Positions 7,401-13,902 of a DNA stretch of 20,744 nt are shown piece after piece. The notes under the pieces are model-generated. The model worked only from the letters and a program-made list of their open reading frames with translations. It had not been told where the DNA came from and searched no databases. This stretch comes from a virus. Every line of letters starts with the position of its first letter. Position 1 is the stretch's first letter. The translations under genes and the position numbers were made by a program. The stretch lies in IMG/VR virus record IMGVR_UViG_3300006733_000154, positions 1 through 20,744 of that record; one strand, 5' to 3'.

Positions 7401-7523
7401 AGACGTGGTGCCTGTTGGCGAGGTTGTAAAGTTCTCGCGCTGAGTCTCCGCGCCGCCGAGAATATGCACGAACGGCGAATGGCTAGCTTTCTGCGCTGCC
7501 TCTAGGGTTGCATTGGTCCTCAT
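4461..7523 (-). CDS. Large tail/baseplate protein with fibre-like repeats, 1020 aa
   Basis: Residues about 35-185 resemble a beta-sandwich 'choice-of-anchor R' module (WRAQTFTP, GGSPGKLTASI, SGTKYALVLR, GGSWSALG), often found in carbohydrate- or surface-binding proteins. About 190-540 resembles a phage tail/baseplate hub-type protein (EEPWGINVTITLNNQGS, VTVTDNRGNTGATGRVGGLYW). About 545-660 is beta-rich. About 665-850 holds repeats built on DGTxYGRVxxTDISxGHIxLS, two of them identical. The C-terminus (YEGMICYMEDDDDIEFYKNG) looks like the distal end of a tail fibre. The protein therefore probably joins a structural anchor to a receptor-binding fibre. The ATG at 7523 is chosen because it forms an ATGA with the preceding stop. 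An in-frame start at 7547 would add eight residues and overlap that gene more. No depolymerase active site is evident. Confidence 0.8.
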   Translation of the reverse strand: MRTNATLEAAQKASHSPFVHILGGAETQRENFTTSPTGTTSVYGDQWRAQTFTPQANQILGIVKIKAYRGGSPGKLTASITAVDGSSLPTGPDLCSGSINSDDFTTNSTGVEYTIPLSYASLTSGTKYALVLRCLNGDVNNSIGLKYNASGGYANGAALVSTDGGGSWSALGTGDLYFDTYSYPLVVATNDYRIKSIEGNEEPWGINVTITLNNQGSLYDSQALQGAQIRLGIGADCANGIEVVYRPYVWCYAQDFISDRRPGAQDVYVIHAEGAPDKIGRYTCDAHLGYRFNQDDATYQNYNMEEIIDFVAEKAGSDLGADIGTLDGKVDNDSWEPQATWESKQTGREFLDYTMERVTRCVLVPRTTKVHLKYCQDGDSVDYTYLSDAAHYFRKSHSRSLYFKKMKVEVYTAAYSGDYASTSPAWDSSMGIWAMQEPFGLVGSDADCEWIAQSMVERAQSQTETGFLITTPNYLQEVYDKVTVTDNRGNTGATGRVGGLYWRYYPESRDPFLMELRIGGLIRKLNTDDVEAFIDQLALGSGMTAPNIIKMHTISPDLLRRAGQPFNVDIVWTSVDGNSVSWGAGTIYFADGSSQAVDAGSKDDVSGTDFAYFLEGNATIQWSSNYNDAAASNKGLLAVVVEGTNGQSAIVLPNKSKEPIINATIIAADSILAAHVKAGEISLAAVAAQGKVTGDLDAVSDGTTYGRVLLTDISAGHIILSETVGDLDDIADGTSYGRVAKTDISSGHIILSETVGDLDDIADGTSYGRVAKTDISSGHILLSTCTGSIDNIAEGSTNKYFNGKDVDDLPDGTTYKRILATDLSSGHIKLTSATVVDGEWYNESGVEIDASHGINIYGTNNALTTRATKAGTVQCSVNSSGQITAGAGSVLIDADGIKIYGDVLKFYSGATLIGGMYGAATYLDITAQSNKDLRLNSSGTGDITLNPGDDINLEADTYVTGKIEVSGFADLRTSDSFAIPCYANDAAKPGTPYEGMICYMEDDDDIEFYKNGAWHVIHAF
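5187..5372. repeat. Perfect 93-bp tandem duplication inside the tail protein gene
   Basis: Bases 5187-5279 and 5280-5372 are identical, and identity runs a few bases past each edge (about 101 bp in total). Each unit encodes 31 residues (GHIILSETVGDLDDIADGTS and following). More diverged copies lie on both sides: one reads SDGTTYGRVLLTDISAG and another PDGTTYKRILATDLSSG. Complete nucleotide identity beside diverged copies points to a recent duplication or ongoing copy-number change. Confidence 0.95.
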
Positions 7524-8524
7524 TGCTCCTCGCTGTACTCCTCCCAAATGCGTGGGCGCGCGATACCCCTCAGTTCACGCTCAGCATCAACCAGTTTCCT
7601 CCGGCCCCATGCCTCGTACTTGTCGGTGAGAATGGTGCTCTGAATCTGAGCACGTATGCGGTTCATGTAGGTGTTTGCCTGCCCCAAAGCGGCCCCAGCC
7701 TCAGACAGCCGCCCCGACCCCTGCGCCTGCCATACTCGCGGCGGTGAGTCCTCCTGTAGGTAGCCCTGCGCCTCTCTGAGCTTGCCAGCAGCGACGTTCA
7801 ACTCGCCGCCCGCAAAGTTCACATAGTCCGACTCAGGGATACCGATGTTGACCTGATTGGTGAAACTGCGGGCCGAACCGAGGTCTGCCGTGGCTCGGTC
7901 AATGATGGTCGCCATAGCCGCAACCGCCGTGGCCGCATTGAGCCGGTCCGTACCGATGATCGAGCCACCAGTCGCAAAGGCGGTGGCCGCCTCAAGTATG
8001 GTGTTTTGAGCCTTCAGTATGGCTGTGCTCAGGTCCGCAAACATCAAGTCCGCTGCCTGCGTGTTCAGGTTTGCCATAGGCTGAGAGATTGCCAGCCTTG
8101 CCGCCGCCAACTGAATCAAGGCCTGCTCCTCGTCTGGTCTCATGCTGTTTGTGGCACCCGAGAGCGTGTGGGGGACGGCGAAATAGACGAACGCCGTGTC
8201 CCCAGTGGAGGGCGTGAAGCTGATATTGACCTCCACGCTGTCCAGGTAATTGTCATCGAAGTTGCGGTACCGCCGCGGGTCTTTGTCGATCTTGTACTCA
8301 ATGCGGTCAACCCATAGCAGGTTGGTCAGGGTAGAACAGTCGAGTTTGTGGGCTGTACCGGCGAAGGTCACGGTTGCAAACGTGATATTCGGAGAGTACC
8401 TGCTCAGTTCCACCAGGGACCGGGCGATCTGCCTCTGTATCTGCGCCGTCCCAAACACGGCAGTTGCCGACACGTCCTGAAGTTCCGCCAAGATCAGGTC
8501 AATTACCGATGCTTCTGCTACCAT
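7520..8524 (-). CDS. Head-tail adaptor-like structural protein, 334 aa
   Basis: The N-terminal part (DLILAELQDVSATAVFGTAQIQRQIARSLVELSRYSPN read as helices, about residues 8-46) is like the helical start of gp6-type head-tail connectors, which pack under the portal. A beta-rich segment with FVYFAVPHTL follows at about 95-120. The rest (about 130-334) is an Ala/Gln-rich helical region without clear motifs, ending in a charged tail (WEEYSEEQ). Its place after the coat gene and before the tail protein supports a connector or tail-completion role. The ATG at 8524 has GGAGG five bases upstream, and the stop forms ATGA with the tail gene. The family assignment is tentative. Confidence 0.6.
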   Translation of the reverse strand: MVAEASVIDLILAELQDVSATAVFGTAQIQRQIARSLVELSRYSPNITFATVTFAGTAHKLDCSTLTNLLWVDRIEYKIDKDPRRYRNFDDNYLDSVEVNISFTPSTGDTAFVYFAVPHTLSGATNSMRPDEEQALIQLAAARLAISQPMANLNTQAADLMFADLSTAILKAQNTILEAATAFATGGSIIGTDRLNAATAVAAMATIIDRATADLGSARSFTNQVNIGIPESDYVNFAGGELNVAAGKLREAQGYLQEDSPPRVWQAQGSGRLSEAGAALGQANTYMNRIRAQIQSTILTDKYEAWGRRKLVDAERELRGIARPRIWEEYSEEQ

Positions 8525-8533
8525 GACAGCCTC

Positions 8534-8689
8534 CTATCTGGTGGGCTCCCAGCCGTGGCTCGCTGCGTTCCTCGCATTGGCCGACTTCTGTGCGTCCCTG
8601 CGCGTCTTGCTGTGACCGTAGACCTCGCCGGTCCTCCTGTTGTATATGTCCCAGCCTCCGTTGCGGTTGCGCTTAACTGCTGCTGGCAT
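8534..8689 (-). CDS. Small basic protein, 51 aa
   Basis: The ATG at 8689 is preceded by GGGGGTGA and the gene ends in TAG at 8534-8536, nine bases before the adaptor-like gene starts. The product (MPAAVKRNRNGGWDIYNRRT, then GEVYGHSKTRRDAQKSANARN) is Arg- and Lys-rich. The central WDIYNRRTGEVYGHS is beta-hairpin-like and is followed by a helix. I have seen similar short basic proteins in phage structural regions, but no function is known to me. It fills the gap between the radical SAM gene and the adaptor gene exactly, and the coding pattern is convincing. Confidence 0.7.
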   Translation of the reverse strand: MPAAVKRNRNGGWDIYNRRTGEVYGHSKTRRDAQKSANARNAASHGWEPTR

Positions 8690-8700
8690 GGCTCACCCCC

Positions 8701-9882
8701 CTATACAAACTTGCCGAACCCTACGAAACTGGCTAGCTGCTCCCAGTGTAACTCGTCGGTTCTGACGTAGTGCATACCGTAGGCATAGTGCTCATACGGC
8801 ACCTCTTTCTTGTGCCCCTTCTCCGTCACTATGCGGTCGAACTCGGTGAGAGGAAATGGCACAGCGTGGCACCACCCGAATCTATCAGGGCGTACCGTGC
8901 CAATCCATTGTTTTGTCTCTCGCACGGTGTCCCAACTCTCCCCGGGCAAGCCAATCACGAAACTGCACTCGCTCCCGATGCCGGCCGCCCTCGTCATTTC
9001 ACAAGCCCTGGTCGCCTCCTCCACCGTGGTTCCCTTTTTCATTCGGTCGAGCATTTCCTGACTGCCGGACTCAATACCGTAAAAGATGTTCCACACCCCA
9101 GCCTCGCAAGCCAAGTTCAGGAACTCCTCGGTTATCAGTTTCTCGTTGACCCTGCAACAGATTCGGAAGAGCATGTCGTCGTTCAGTCCACGGTCAACGA
9201 TACCCTGCAGAATCTCACCCGCCCACTTCAGGTTCAGGTTGAACGTATCATCCTGCAGAAACACCTCGGCGGCCCCGTACTTATCCCTCAGTATTTGGAT
9301 TTCGTCAAGAACGAGCTGCGGGTTGCGGTATCGTACCTGCCTGCCCCACATGACAGGGGTATTGCAGAAAATGCACTCGCTCGGGCATCCACGGGATGCC
9401 ATAATGCACATCGACGGCACCGCCCCAACACCCGAAATGCCACAGAACTTGTTGAGCTCCACCAGTTCGTAATCCAGCATCGGGATATCGTCAATGCTGT
9501 TTACCCACGGCCTCTCTCCGAGGATCTCCAACCACTTGTTCTCACCCTCTCCCACGACTACTGCATCCGCCCCGTTGTCCCAGACGCAGGCATGAGGGCC
9601 GCCGACCACCAGGCGTGTCCCCTTCCCGTCCCGGTGCAGGTAATTGCTGATCTCTTTGGCGTGCTTGACCTGGAAGGTGTTGACGGTGAGCCCGACCAAC
9701 TCTGGCCTGTAATCCCTAAATACGTCCTTGAAGTCAACGGAGTGGTCCAGGTCCATGTGCCACACCTGCACCTCATGGCCGTGCATCCGGGCCAGCGTGC
9801 CCAAGATGAGGAGGGCCGTACTAGGTGCCTCGCAATACGGCTGATACCAGTTCATTCGAGGTTGAACTAAGAGGATTCGCAT
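8701..9882 (-). CDS. B12-binding-type radical SAM enzyme, 393 aa
   Basis: The radical SAM [4Fe-4S] motif is SRGCPSECIFC, with Cys166, Cys170 and Cys173 (CxxxCxxC). The N-terminal 150 residues have the Rossmann-like layout of cobalamin-binding domains in this class (PSTALLILGTLARMHGHEV, LVVGGPHA, VVVGEGE at 108-114). No DxHxxG cobalamin ligand motif is visible, as is common in this class. Further family marks are FLQDDTFN (208-215), YGIESGS (268-274) and FVIGLPGE (308-315). Members use the 5'-deoxyadenosyl radical and often methylcobalamin to methylate unreactive carbon or phosphorus, or to rearrange rings. The substrate cannot be told from sequence. It is the last gene of a cassette with a glycosyltransferase and methyltransferases, overlapping the upstream methyltransferase gene by 16 bases. 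A sugar or glycan substrate is therefore plausible. It is intact, with no sign of decay. Confidence 0.85.
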   Translation of the reverse strand: MRILLVQPRMNWYQPYCEAPSTALLILGTLARMHGHEVQVWHMDLDHSVDFKDVFRDYRPELVGLTVNTFQVKHAKEISNYLHRDGKGTRLVVGGPHACVWDNGADAVVVGEGENKWLEILGERPWVNSIDDIPMLDYELVELNKFCGISGVGAVPSMCIMASRGCPSECIFCNTPVMWGRQVRYRNPQLVLDEIQILRDKYGAAEVFLQDDTFNLNLKWAGEILQGIVDRGLNDDMLFRICCRVNEKLITEEFLNLACEAGVWNIFYGIESGSQEMLDRMKKGTTVEEATRACEMTRAAGIGSECSFVIGLPGESWDTVRETKQWIGTVRPDRFGWCHAVPFPLTEFDRIVTEKGHKKEVPYEHYAYGMHYVRTDELHWEQLASFVGFGKFV

Positions 9883-10595
9883 GGCCTCACCTTCTGCGCC
9901 AACACATAGAGGTGCGTGCCTGTGTAGTACAGTTCGTCGCCATGGCCGATCATCTCCTGCGTTTGCATGAACTCGGACAATACGGCCTGGTGGTCCGAAA
10001 CCTTGTCATTGTGCAGCAACGCCGTGTATATGTTCGGGACGTCACCCGTCTTGCGCCTTGCAGCAAATCCCCAGTCCGCCAGTTTCAGAAGCAGGGCAAA
10101 GGGCGTGTAGCATCGAATGTGGAGCGAACCGAAGGGCGGCACGTTGAAACCATTGGGGGTGGTAAGGAACAAATGCCCGCTTGTCTGCAATACTCGGTTG
10201 ATCTCAGAGAGTAGCGCATCGTCGTTCGGGACGTGCTCGATAACCTCACGGCAAAGCACAAGGTCGAAGCTATGCGTCTTGAATGGAAGTTGGCAGCCGT
10301 CCCCTACCATGTCCACGTAGTCGCTGTGTACGACGTCCAACACGGTCGCATGTGCCCAGCACATACGCTGAATCAAGGCAGCCTCCGGCCACTCTCCGCC
10401 GCCAACGCACAGCACATGCAGGTCGGCTATGCCGAAATCCCAGAGTAATTTACTGGCGATGTCATTCCGGGTCTCGTTCATCCACAGGTCCGCTTGATAG
10501 TTGGATCTGCTCTTGTCCTTCCACCACTTCTGGTGCATCCCCTCATGGAGCCGGTAGAGCTGGAGGTATCGCTTGTCGACCCGAGCCGTAGTCAT
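9867..10595 (-). CDS. SAM-dependent class I methyltransferase, 242 aa
   Basis: The SAM-binding motif I is VLCVGGGE (about 61-68). Motif II/III elements follow (DMVGDGCQLPF), then SFDLVLCREVIEHVPNDDAL and GHLFLTTPNG. This is the Methyltransf_11 layout typical of small-molecule and sugar methyltransferases. Motif I is GGG rather than the common GCG. The start is taken as the ATG at 10595, which overlaps the previous stop as ATGA. Another in-frame start at 10616 would add seven residues. The C-terminal HIRCYTPFALLLKLADWGF segment is a usual post-core extension in sugar-linked members. Its target is unknown, but its neighbours suggest a glycan or its carrier. Confidence 0.85.
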   Translation of the reverse strand: MTTARVDKRYLQLYRLHEGMHQKWWKDKSRSNYQADLWMNETRNDIASKLLWDFGIADLHVLCVGGGEWPEAALIQRMCWAHATVLDVVHSDYVDMVGDGCQLPFKTHSFDLVLCREVIEHVPNDDALLSEINRVLQTSGHLFLTTPNGFNVPPFGSLHIRCYTPFALLLKLADWGFAARRKTGDVPNIYTALLHNDKVSDHQAVLSEFMQTQEMIGHGDELYYTGTHLYVLAQKVRPCESS

Positions 10596-11119
10596 CGCAC
10601 CCTCCTGAGTACCCACTCGTCGGTTTGCATATCAACGACTTCAAAGCGAGGAGAGCGATCAAGGAACCTGTCGACCTCGGCTTTGACGATATGGTAGTCG
10701 TGGCCTGCCAGAAGCCCCCCCACTTTCACCAGGCTGCGCCATGCTTCCAGGTCATCTGCTATAGCGTCGGCGTTGTGGTTGGCGTCGATGTATACCAGAT
10801 CAAGCGAGATGCCCCGGTCCACAAGGCACACCGAAGCCAGCATAGAGTGCATGTTCAGCCATTCCACCCTGCCGTTGTACGGTTCCAACACTAGGGAAAC
10901 CATGGTCTGTCTCGCTATGTTTAACTCCTCCTGAGTCACCGGGTCATAGACGTCCTGATATGCCTTGTAAGGGTCAATGAGATATAGCTTGACTATGTCC
11001 AGCCCCTCCAGCATTGCCAGAGCGTTCTCGCCCAGATAGACACCCACCTCTGCCACAGTGAGAGGAGGTGCGAGTAACTCCCTCGCCAGTTCCCCGCTTC
11101 TACGCATTGCCGCTACCAT
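10592..11119 (-). CDS. SAM-dependent methyltransferase (Methyltransf_24-like), 175 aa
   Basis: The SAM-binding loop AEVGVYLGENAL (23-34) is followed by LYLIDPYKAY and by DLVYIDANHNADAIADDLEA (about 107-126). The latter is the acidic and IDAxH signature of the Methyltransf_24 group, whose members methylate sugars, macrolides and other small molecules. The strand GGLLAGHDYH (134-143) completes the core. At 175 residues it is a minimal domain. The ATG at 11119 overlaps the glycosyltransferase gene stop by seven bases; a second Met at residue 5 could also be used. It is coupled to the next methyltransferase by ATGA, so both are probably made together. Confidence 0.8.
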   Translation of the reverse strand: MVAAMRRSGELARELLAPPLTVAEVGVYLGENALAMLEGLDIVKLYLIDPYKAYQDVYDPVTQEELNIARQTMVSLVLEPYNGRVEWLNMHSMLASVCLVDRGISLDLVYIDANHNADAIADDLEAWRSLVKVGGLLAGHDYHIVKAEVDRFLDRSPRFEVVDMQTDEWVLRRVR

Positions 11120-12696
11120 GTCACGCAGCCGTCCCCGCTCGTCAGCGTCGTGTATGAGACTCCCCTCACTATCCTATGATCGGGGTCATGCTTGAAAAAG
11201 GGATTCTGCGGCGTTGAGAAAATCATCACGCCGTGCTTGCCGACACGCTTTGCCTCGGCTACCACCTTCTCCGGGCTGATGCAATGCTCCAGCACCTCGC
11301 AACACCAGACAAACCCGAACTCGTTGTCCTTGAACGGCAACTCATGGGCGTCATGCACCAGAATCTCCTGGTTCACGCCGTTGCCGTTCTCGTTCCTCTT
11401 GTCCACGGGGTAATACTTGCCCATCCCTTCGAGGTACGGCTTATAGGGAGTAGTCACGCCACAGCCCAGGTCCAGCACCTTGCGGGGTTGGCACGTCTTG
11501 GGAATGAACAGCAGTTTCCATTCCTGTACGCCTTCGAGATTGGTGCGGGGCGCTTTCAATTTCTTCTCAATACGGTCAAGAACGGGAACCCACAGTTCGG
11601 GAAACACTACATTGTCATCGAACTGCAAAGCAAAGTCCCGTGCCTTGTCCTTCTCGATTTGTATGCTCCCGTCCTTCCAGGCCGCAAACGCCTTCTCCAG
11701 TTGCTCTAGAATATCGTCTGGGTCGCACTCAAACTGCCACGACGCCTGCGACGTCCAGACACGGTGCTTGTCGTACACCGGCACATACCAGCCGCCGCCG
11801 AGCAACTCCGCATGGCTGGTGCATTTGGTGATGATGTTCGGGACACCACAAGCCTGCGACTCGACAATCGGCATACCGAACCCCTCACCTTTTGAGGGCA
11901 GCAAGTGGACGTCCATGACATTGTACGTGCGGGCCATGGTCTCTTGCTCAATGCCGATTTCCAGGCTGTCCTGCGAGGGGAAGAATGTCGTGCCGCCTAT
12001 GCCCAAAGCAAGCCGCAGGGCGTTCAGGTCAATGCCCCTCTGGTCAAATACCTTCGTGTGGCAATACATCACGGTCTCGCCCTTGTGCCGGTGCTCGAAC
12101 TCCGCAAATGCCTTGAAGCTGGCCGTCCAGTTTTTCCTCTCGTTGTGGTTTGTGGCTACGCAGCCGACGACGAACTTCTTGGTCCAGTTGTACTTGTCCC
12201 GCGCCTCGTCTCTCCACATTTGATTCGGCTGAAACAGATTGCAGTTGATCGCCGGTGGGATGTACTCGGCATTGATGCCGATCTCCTGCAGCTTCTCAAC
12301 GCCAAAGCGGGACTGCGTAATCGCCTGGATGATTGCCGGGTGCTTCTGAAGGATGTCCGTGACTATCTTGGGCGGCGGGTCATGGTCGATGGGCAACCAC
12401 GGCACCCACGGAATATCAAGGGGCATACCACCCAGCACCCAAACATCGACCAGGGTGAGGAATATGTCTGCATTGAAGTCCTTGAAATAGGCCGGGGCTT
12501 GCGAAACCCCCCAGTCGTCGGTGTTGTTGGGATATATGGGGACTTCGCCCCAATCCACCTTTGTGCCCTTCAAGCCCCAGAAGGCGAGCACGGCTACATC
12601 GTGCCCCAGGCGGCGGAGCCAATGGACACACGATGCCGTTGTCATTCCGTAGCCAGTCGGGGCAAACGGGATATTGCTACTCCATAAGATTCTCAT
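11113..12696 (-). CDS. GT4-type glycosyltransferase fused to a SAM-dependent methyltransferase, 527 aa
   Basis: Residues 1-390 form a GT-B, GT4-like glycosyltransferase. It has the N-terminal donor-side start MRILWSSNIPFAPTGYG, a central VVGCVATNHNERKNW strand and the EGFGMPIVESQACGVP signature, with the E-x7-E pair at Glu271 and Glu279 that binds the nucleotide-sugar ribose and phosphate. From about residue 400 there is a separate methyltransferase: KVLDLGCGVTTPY (SAM motif I, about 402-414), then HDAHELPFKDNEFGFVWCCE, VLEHCISPEK and GVMIFSTPQNP. The two domains follow one another without a frame break, so this is a true fusion. It suggests that a sugar is transferred and then, or at the same time, methylated. 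The gene starts 77 bases after the coat gene, behind a stem-loop. No signal peptide or membrane segment is seen, so it acts in the cytoplasm. Confidence 0.85.
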   Translation of the reverse strand: MRILWSSNIPFAPTGYGMTTASCVHWLRRLGHDVAVLAFWGLKGTKVDWGEVPIYPNNTDDWGVSQAPAYFKDFNADIFLTLVDVWVLGGMPLDIPWVPWLPIDHDPPPKIVTDILQKHPAIIQAITQSRFGVEKLQEIGINAEYIPPAINCNLFQPNQMWRDEARDKYNWTKKFVVGCVATNHNERKNWTASFKAFAEFEHRHKGETVMYCHTKVFDQRGIDLNALRLALGIGGTTFFPSQDSLEIGIEQETMARTYNVMDVHLLPSKGEGFGMPIVESQACGVPNIITKCTSHAELLGGGWYVPVYDKHRVWTSQASWQFECDPDDILEQLEKAFAAWKDGSIQIEKDKARDFALQFDDNVVFPELWVPVLDRIEKKLKAPRTNLEGVQEWKLLFIPKTCQPRKVLDLGCGVTTPYKPYLEGMGKYYPVDKRNENGNGVNQEILVHDAHELPFKDNEFGFVWCCEVLEHCISPEKVVAEAKRVGKHGVMIFSTPQNPFFKHDPDHRIVRGVSYTTLTSGDGCVTW

Positions 12697-12735
12697 GACG
12701 CTCTCTGGTTACTCTCCTCTCACTTGGTTCCCAGT

Positions 12736-12764
12736 GGGGAGGGGTAGGCTGATTACCCCTCCCC
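12736..12764. terminator. Perfect 11-bp stem-loop after the coat gene
   Basis: GGGGAGGGGTA (12736-12746) and TACCCCTCCCC (12754-12764) pair perfectly around a 7-base loop, between the coat gene stop and the glycosyltransferase gene. A GC-rich stem at this place often reduces read-through after a highly expressed coat gene, or protects its mRNA end. No T-run follows on either strand, so it is at best a partial terminator. Confidence 0.5.
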
Positions 12765-12773
12765 CTGAGTAGC

Positions 12774-13883
12774 TTACCGGGTGTCGTTGAACCGTGCAGC
12801 AAGCAACTGGTCAAGAACTTTCACGCCCAGCAGGATGTCGAGCGAGATTAGGTTTTTCTTGGTCCTCTGCTCGTACCCGTACACCACGCGGGCGCTTATG
12901 TTCCTGAAGTTCATGACGCTCGCCTGCGCTCCGCCCAGCGGTGCCTCCAGTGGTGCCGTTACCAGAGCGATTGCGTTCTTGTGGAACGCCATGTTTGCCC
13001 TGCCAGACGGCATGATGGTGACCACGCTGTTATTGGCGAACGGCCCTGTCACAGCAGGCGCGACACCTACAGTGACGGTCCCGCCAGTGGACGCCGTGGC
13101 AGCCGTGTTCGACACGAACCACTCGTCGTAGCCGGTGACCTTGATGTTGCTGCCCACGGGAATTACAGCCGAAGCCGTTATCCCGTCTATCGCCAGTGCG
13201 GTTGCAGCAGCAGCCACCGTTGCGTCGATAGCACCCGTCGAGTCGGCGCAGGTTATGGTGTGGGTCTGGATGTTCTGGTCCATATAGGTATCGAACCCGA
13301 GCACCTGCCCCAGCTCCGCCTTTCGGAGTGCTTGTCCGCCGTCTCCCCGCTTATCTGCGTTCAGGAACGCGTCGAGGCTCATGTATCCACTCTTGGTCAT
13401 CGGATGCAGGACAAGCCTGCGGTCCATCAGAGGAACCTTCTGCGCGTCCATTACCGCCTCAAGTCCTGCCACGTCCCCGACTGCCGGGGTCGAACTGACC
13501 TCGTAGTGGCCCCCGATCTCGGTGTACTTGTCTGCGAGCTGTCTGTCAATCGCCTGAGCGTGCCCACGCATCGCAGGTTGAATCAACTGTTCGCTGAAGT
13601 CCTTCATAGAAAGAGTCAGCTCCTGGCTGGTGATCTCAACCGTGATGTCGAGGTGGGTGTCCAGTACGACGTCGACCGATGACTCCGTGAGGGTCTGCGT
13701 GTTGACAGTCCCGCTTACGGTGCCCGAGGTCAGGGTTGCAGGCTTGCGGATTGACACAGTGCTGCCCACCTTCTTGAACTCCTTGCTGAAGTCACGGTGA
13801 ACCAACCCCGCCAACACCATGTTGTTCTCGAGCACGATTAGTGACTCGGCTGCAATCATGTGCGGGGTTATCAGTGTCGCCAT
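12774..13883 (-). CDS. Major coat protein, P22-type HK97 fold, 369 aa
   Basis: The N-terminus (ITPHMIAAESLIVLENNMVL, then HRDFSKEFKKVGSTVSIRKP at 29-48) is the P22 coat-family signature (H-R-D-x-S-K-E-F-x-x-V-G-x-T-V-x-I-R-K-P). So is ITSQELTLSMKDFSEQLIQP (85-104), which matches the family's TSKELTLSIEDFSERYIQP pattern. About residues 217-295 form a Gly/Thr/Val-rich beta insertion that may be the counterpart of the inserted domain in P22-like coats. The C-terminal LLGVKVLDQLLAARFN is typical of the fold's end. The gene lies directly after the scaffolding protein, with AGGAG seven bases before the ATG at 13883. It should be the most abundant protein of the virion. Confidence 0.9.
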   Translation of the reverse strand: MATLITPHMIAAESLIVLENNMVLAGLVHRDFSKEFKKVGSTVSIRKPATLTSGTVSGTVNTQTLTESSVDVVLDTHLDITVEITSQELTLSMKDFSEQLIQPAMRGHAQAIDRQLADKYTEIGGHYEVSSTPAVGDVAGLEAVMDAQKVPLMDRRLVLHPMTKSGYMSLDAFLNADKRGDGGQALRKAELGQVLGFDTYMDQNIQTHTITCADSTGAIDATVAAAATALAIDGITASAVIPVGSNIKVTGYDEWFVSNTAATASTGGTVTVGVAPAVTGPFANNSVVTIMPSGRANMAFHKNAIALVTAPLEAPLGGAQASVMNFRNISARVVYGYEQRTKKNLISLDILLGVKVLDQLLAARFNDTR

Positions 13884-13902
13884 TCCTTATCTCCTGGTCA
13901 AA

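Noticed and set aside
8770-9870. A long open frame on the plus strand (366 codons)
   Set aside because: It is fully antisense to the radical SAM gene, whose motifs are intact. The frame exists because of codon and GC bias in that gene; its translation has no recognisable domain and no ribosome binding site.
11905-12687. A plus-strand open frame of 260 codons
   Set aside because: It is antisense to the GT4 domain, whose sequence is clearly coding on the minus strand. No promoter or ribosome binding site supports the plus-strand frame.
12736-12764. A classical rho-independent terminator
   Set aside because: The stem is perfect but no run of T follows it on either strand, so only partial termination or an mRNA-stability role can be suggested.
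12981-13682. A plus-strand open frame of 233 codons
   Set aside because: It is antisense to the P22-type coat gene. Its translation is rich in Arg, His and Val without domain features.
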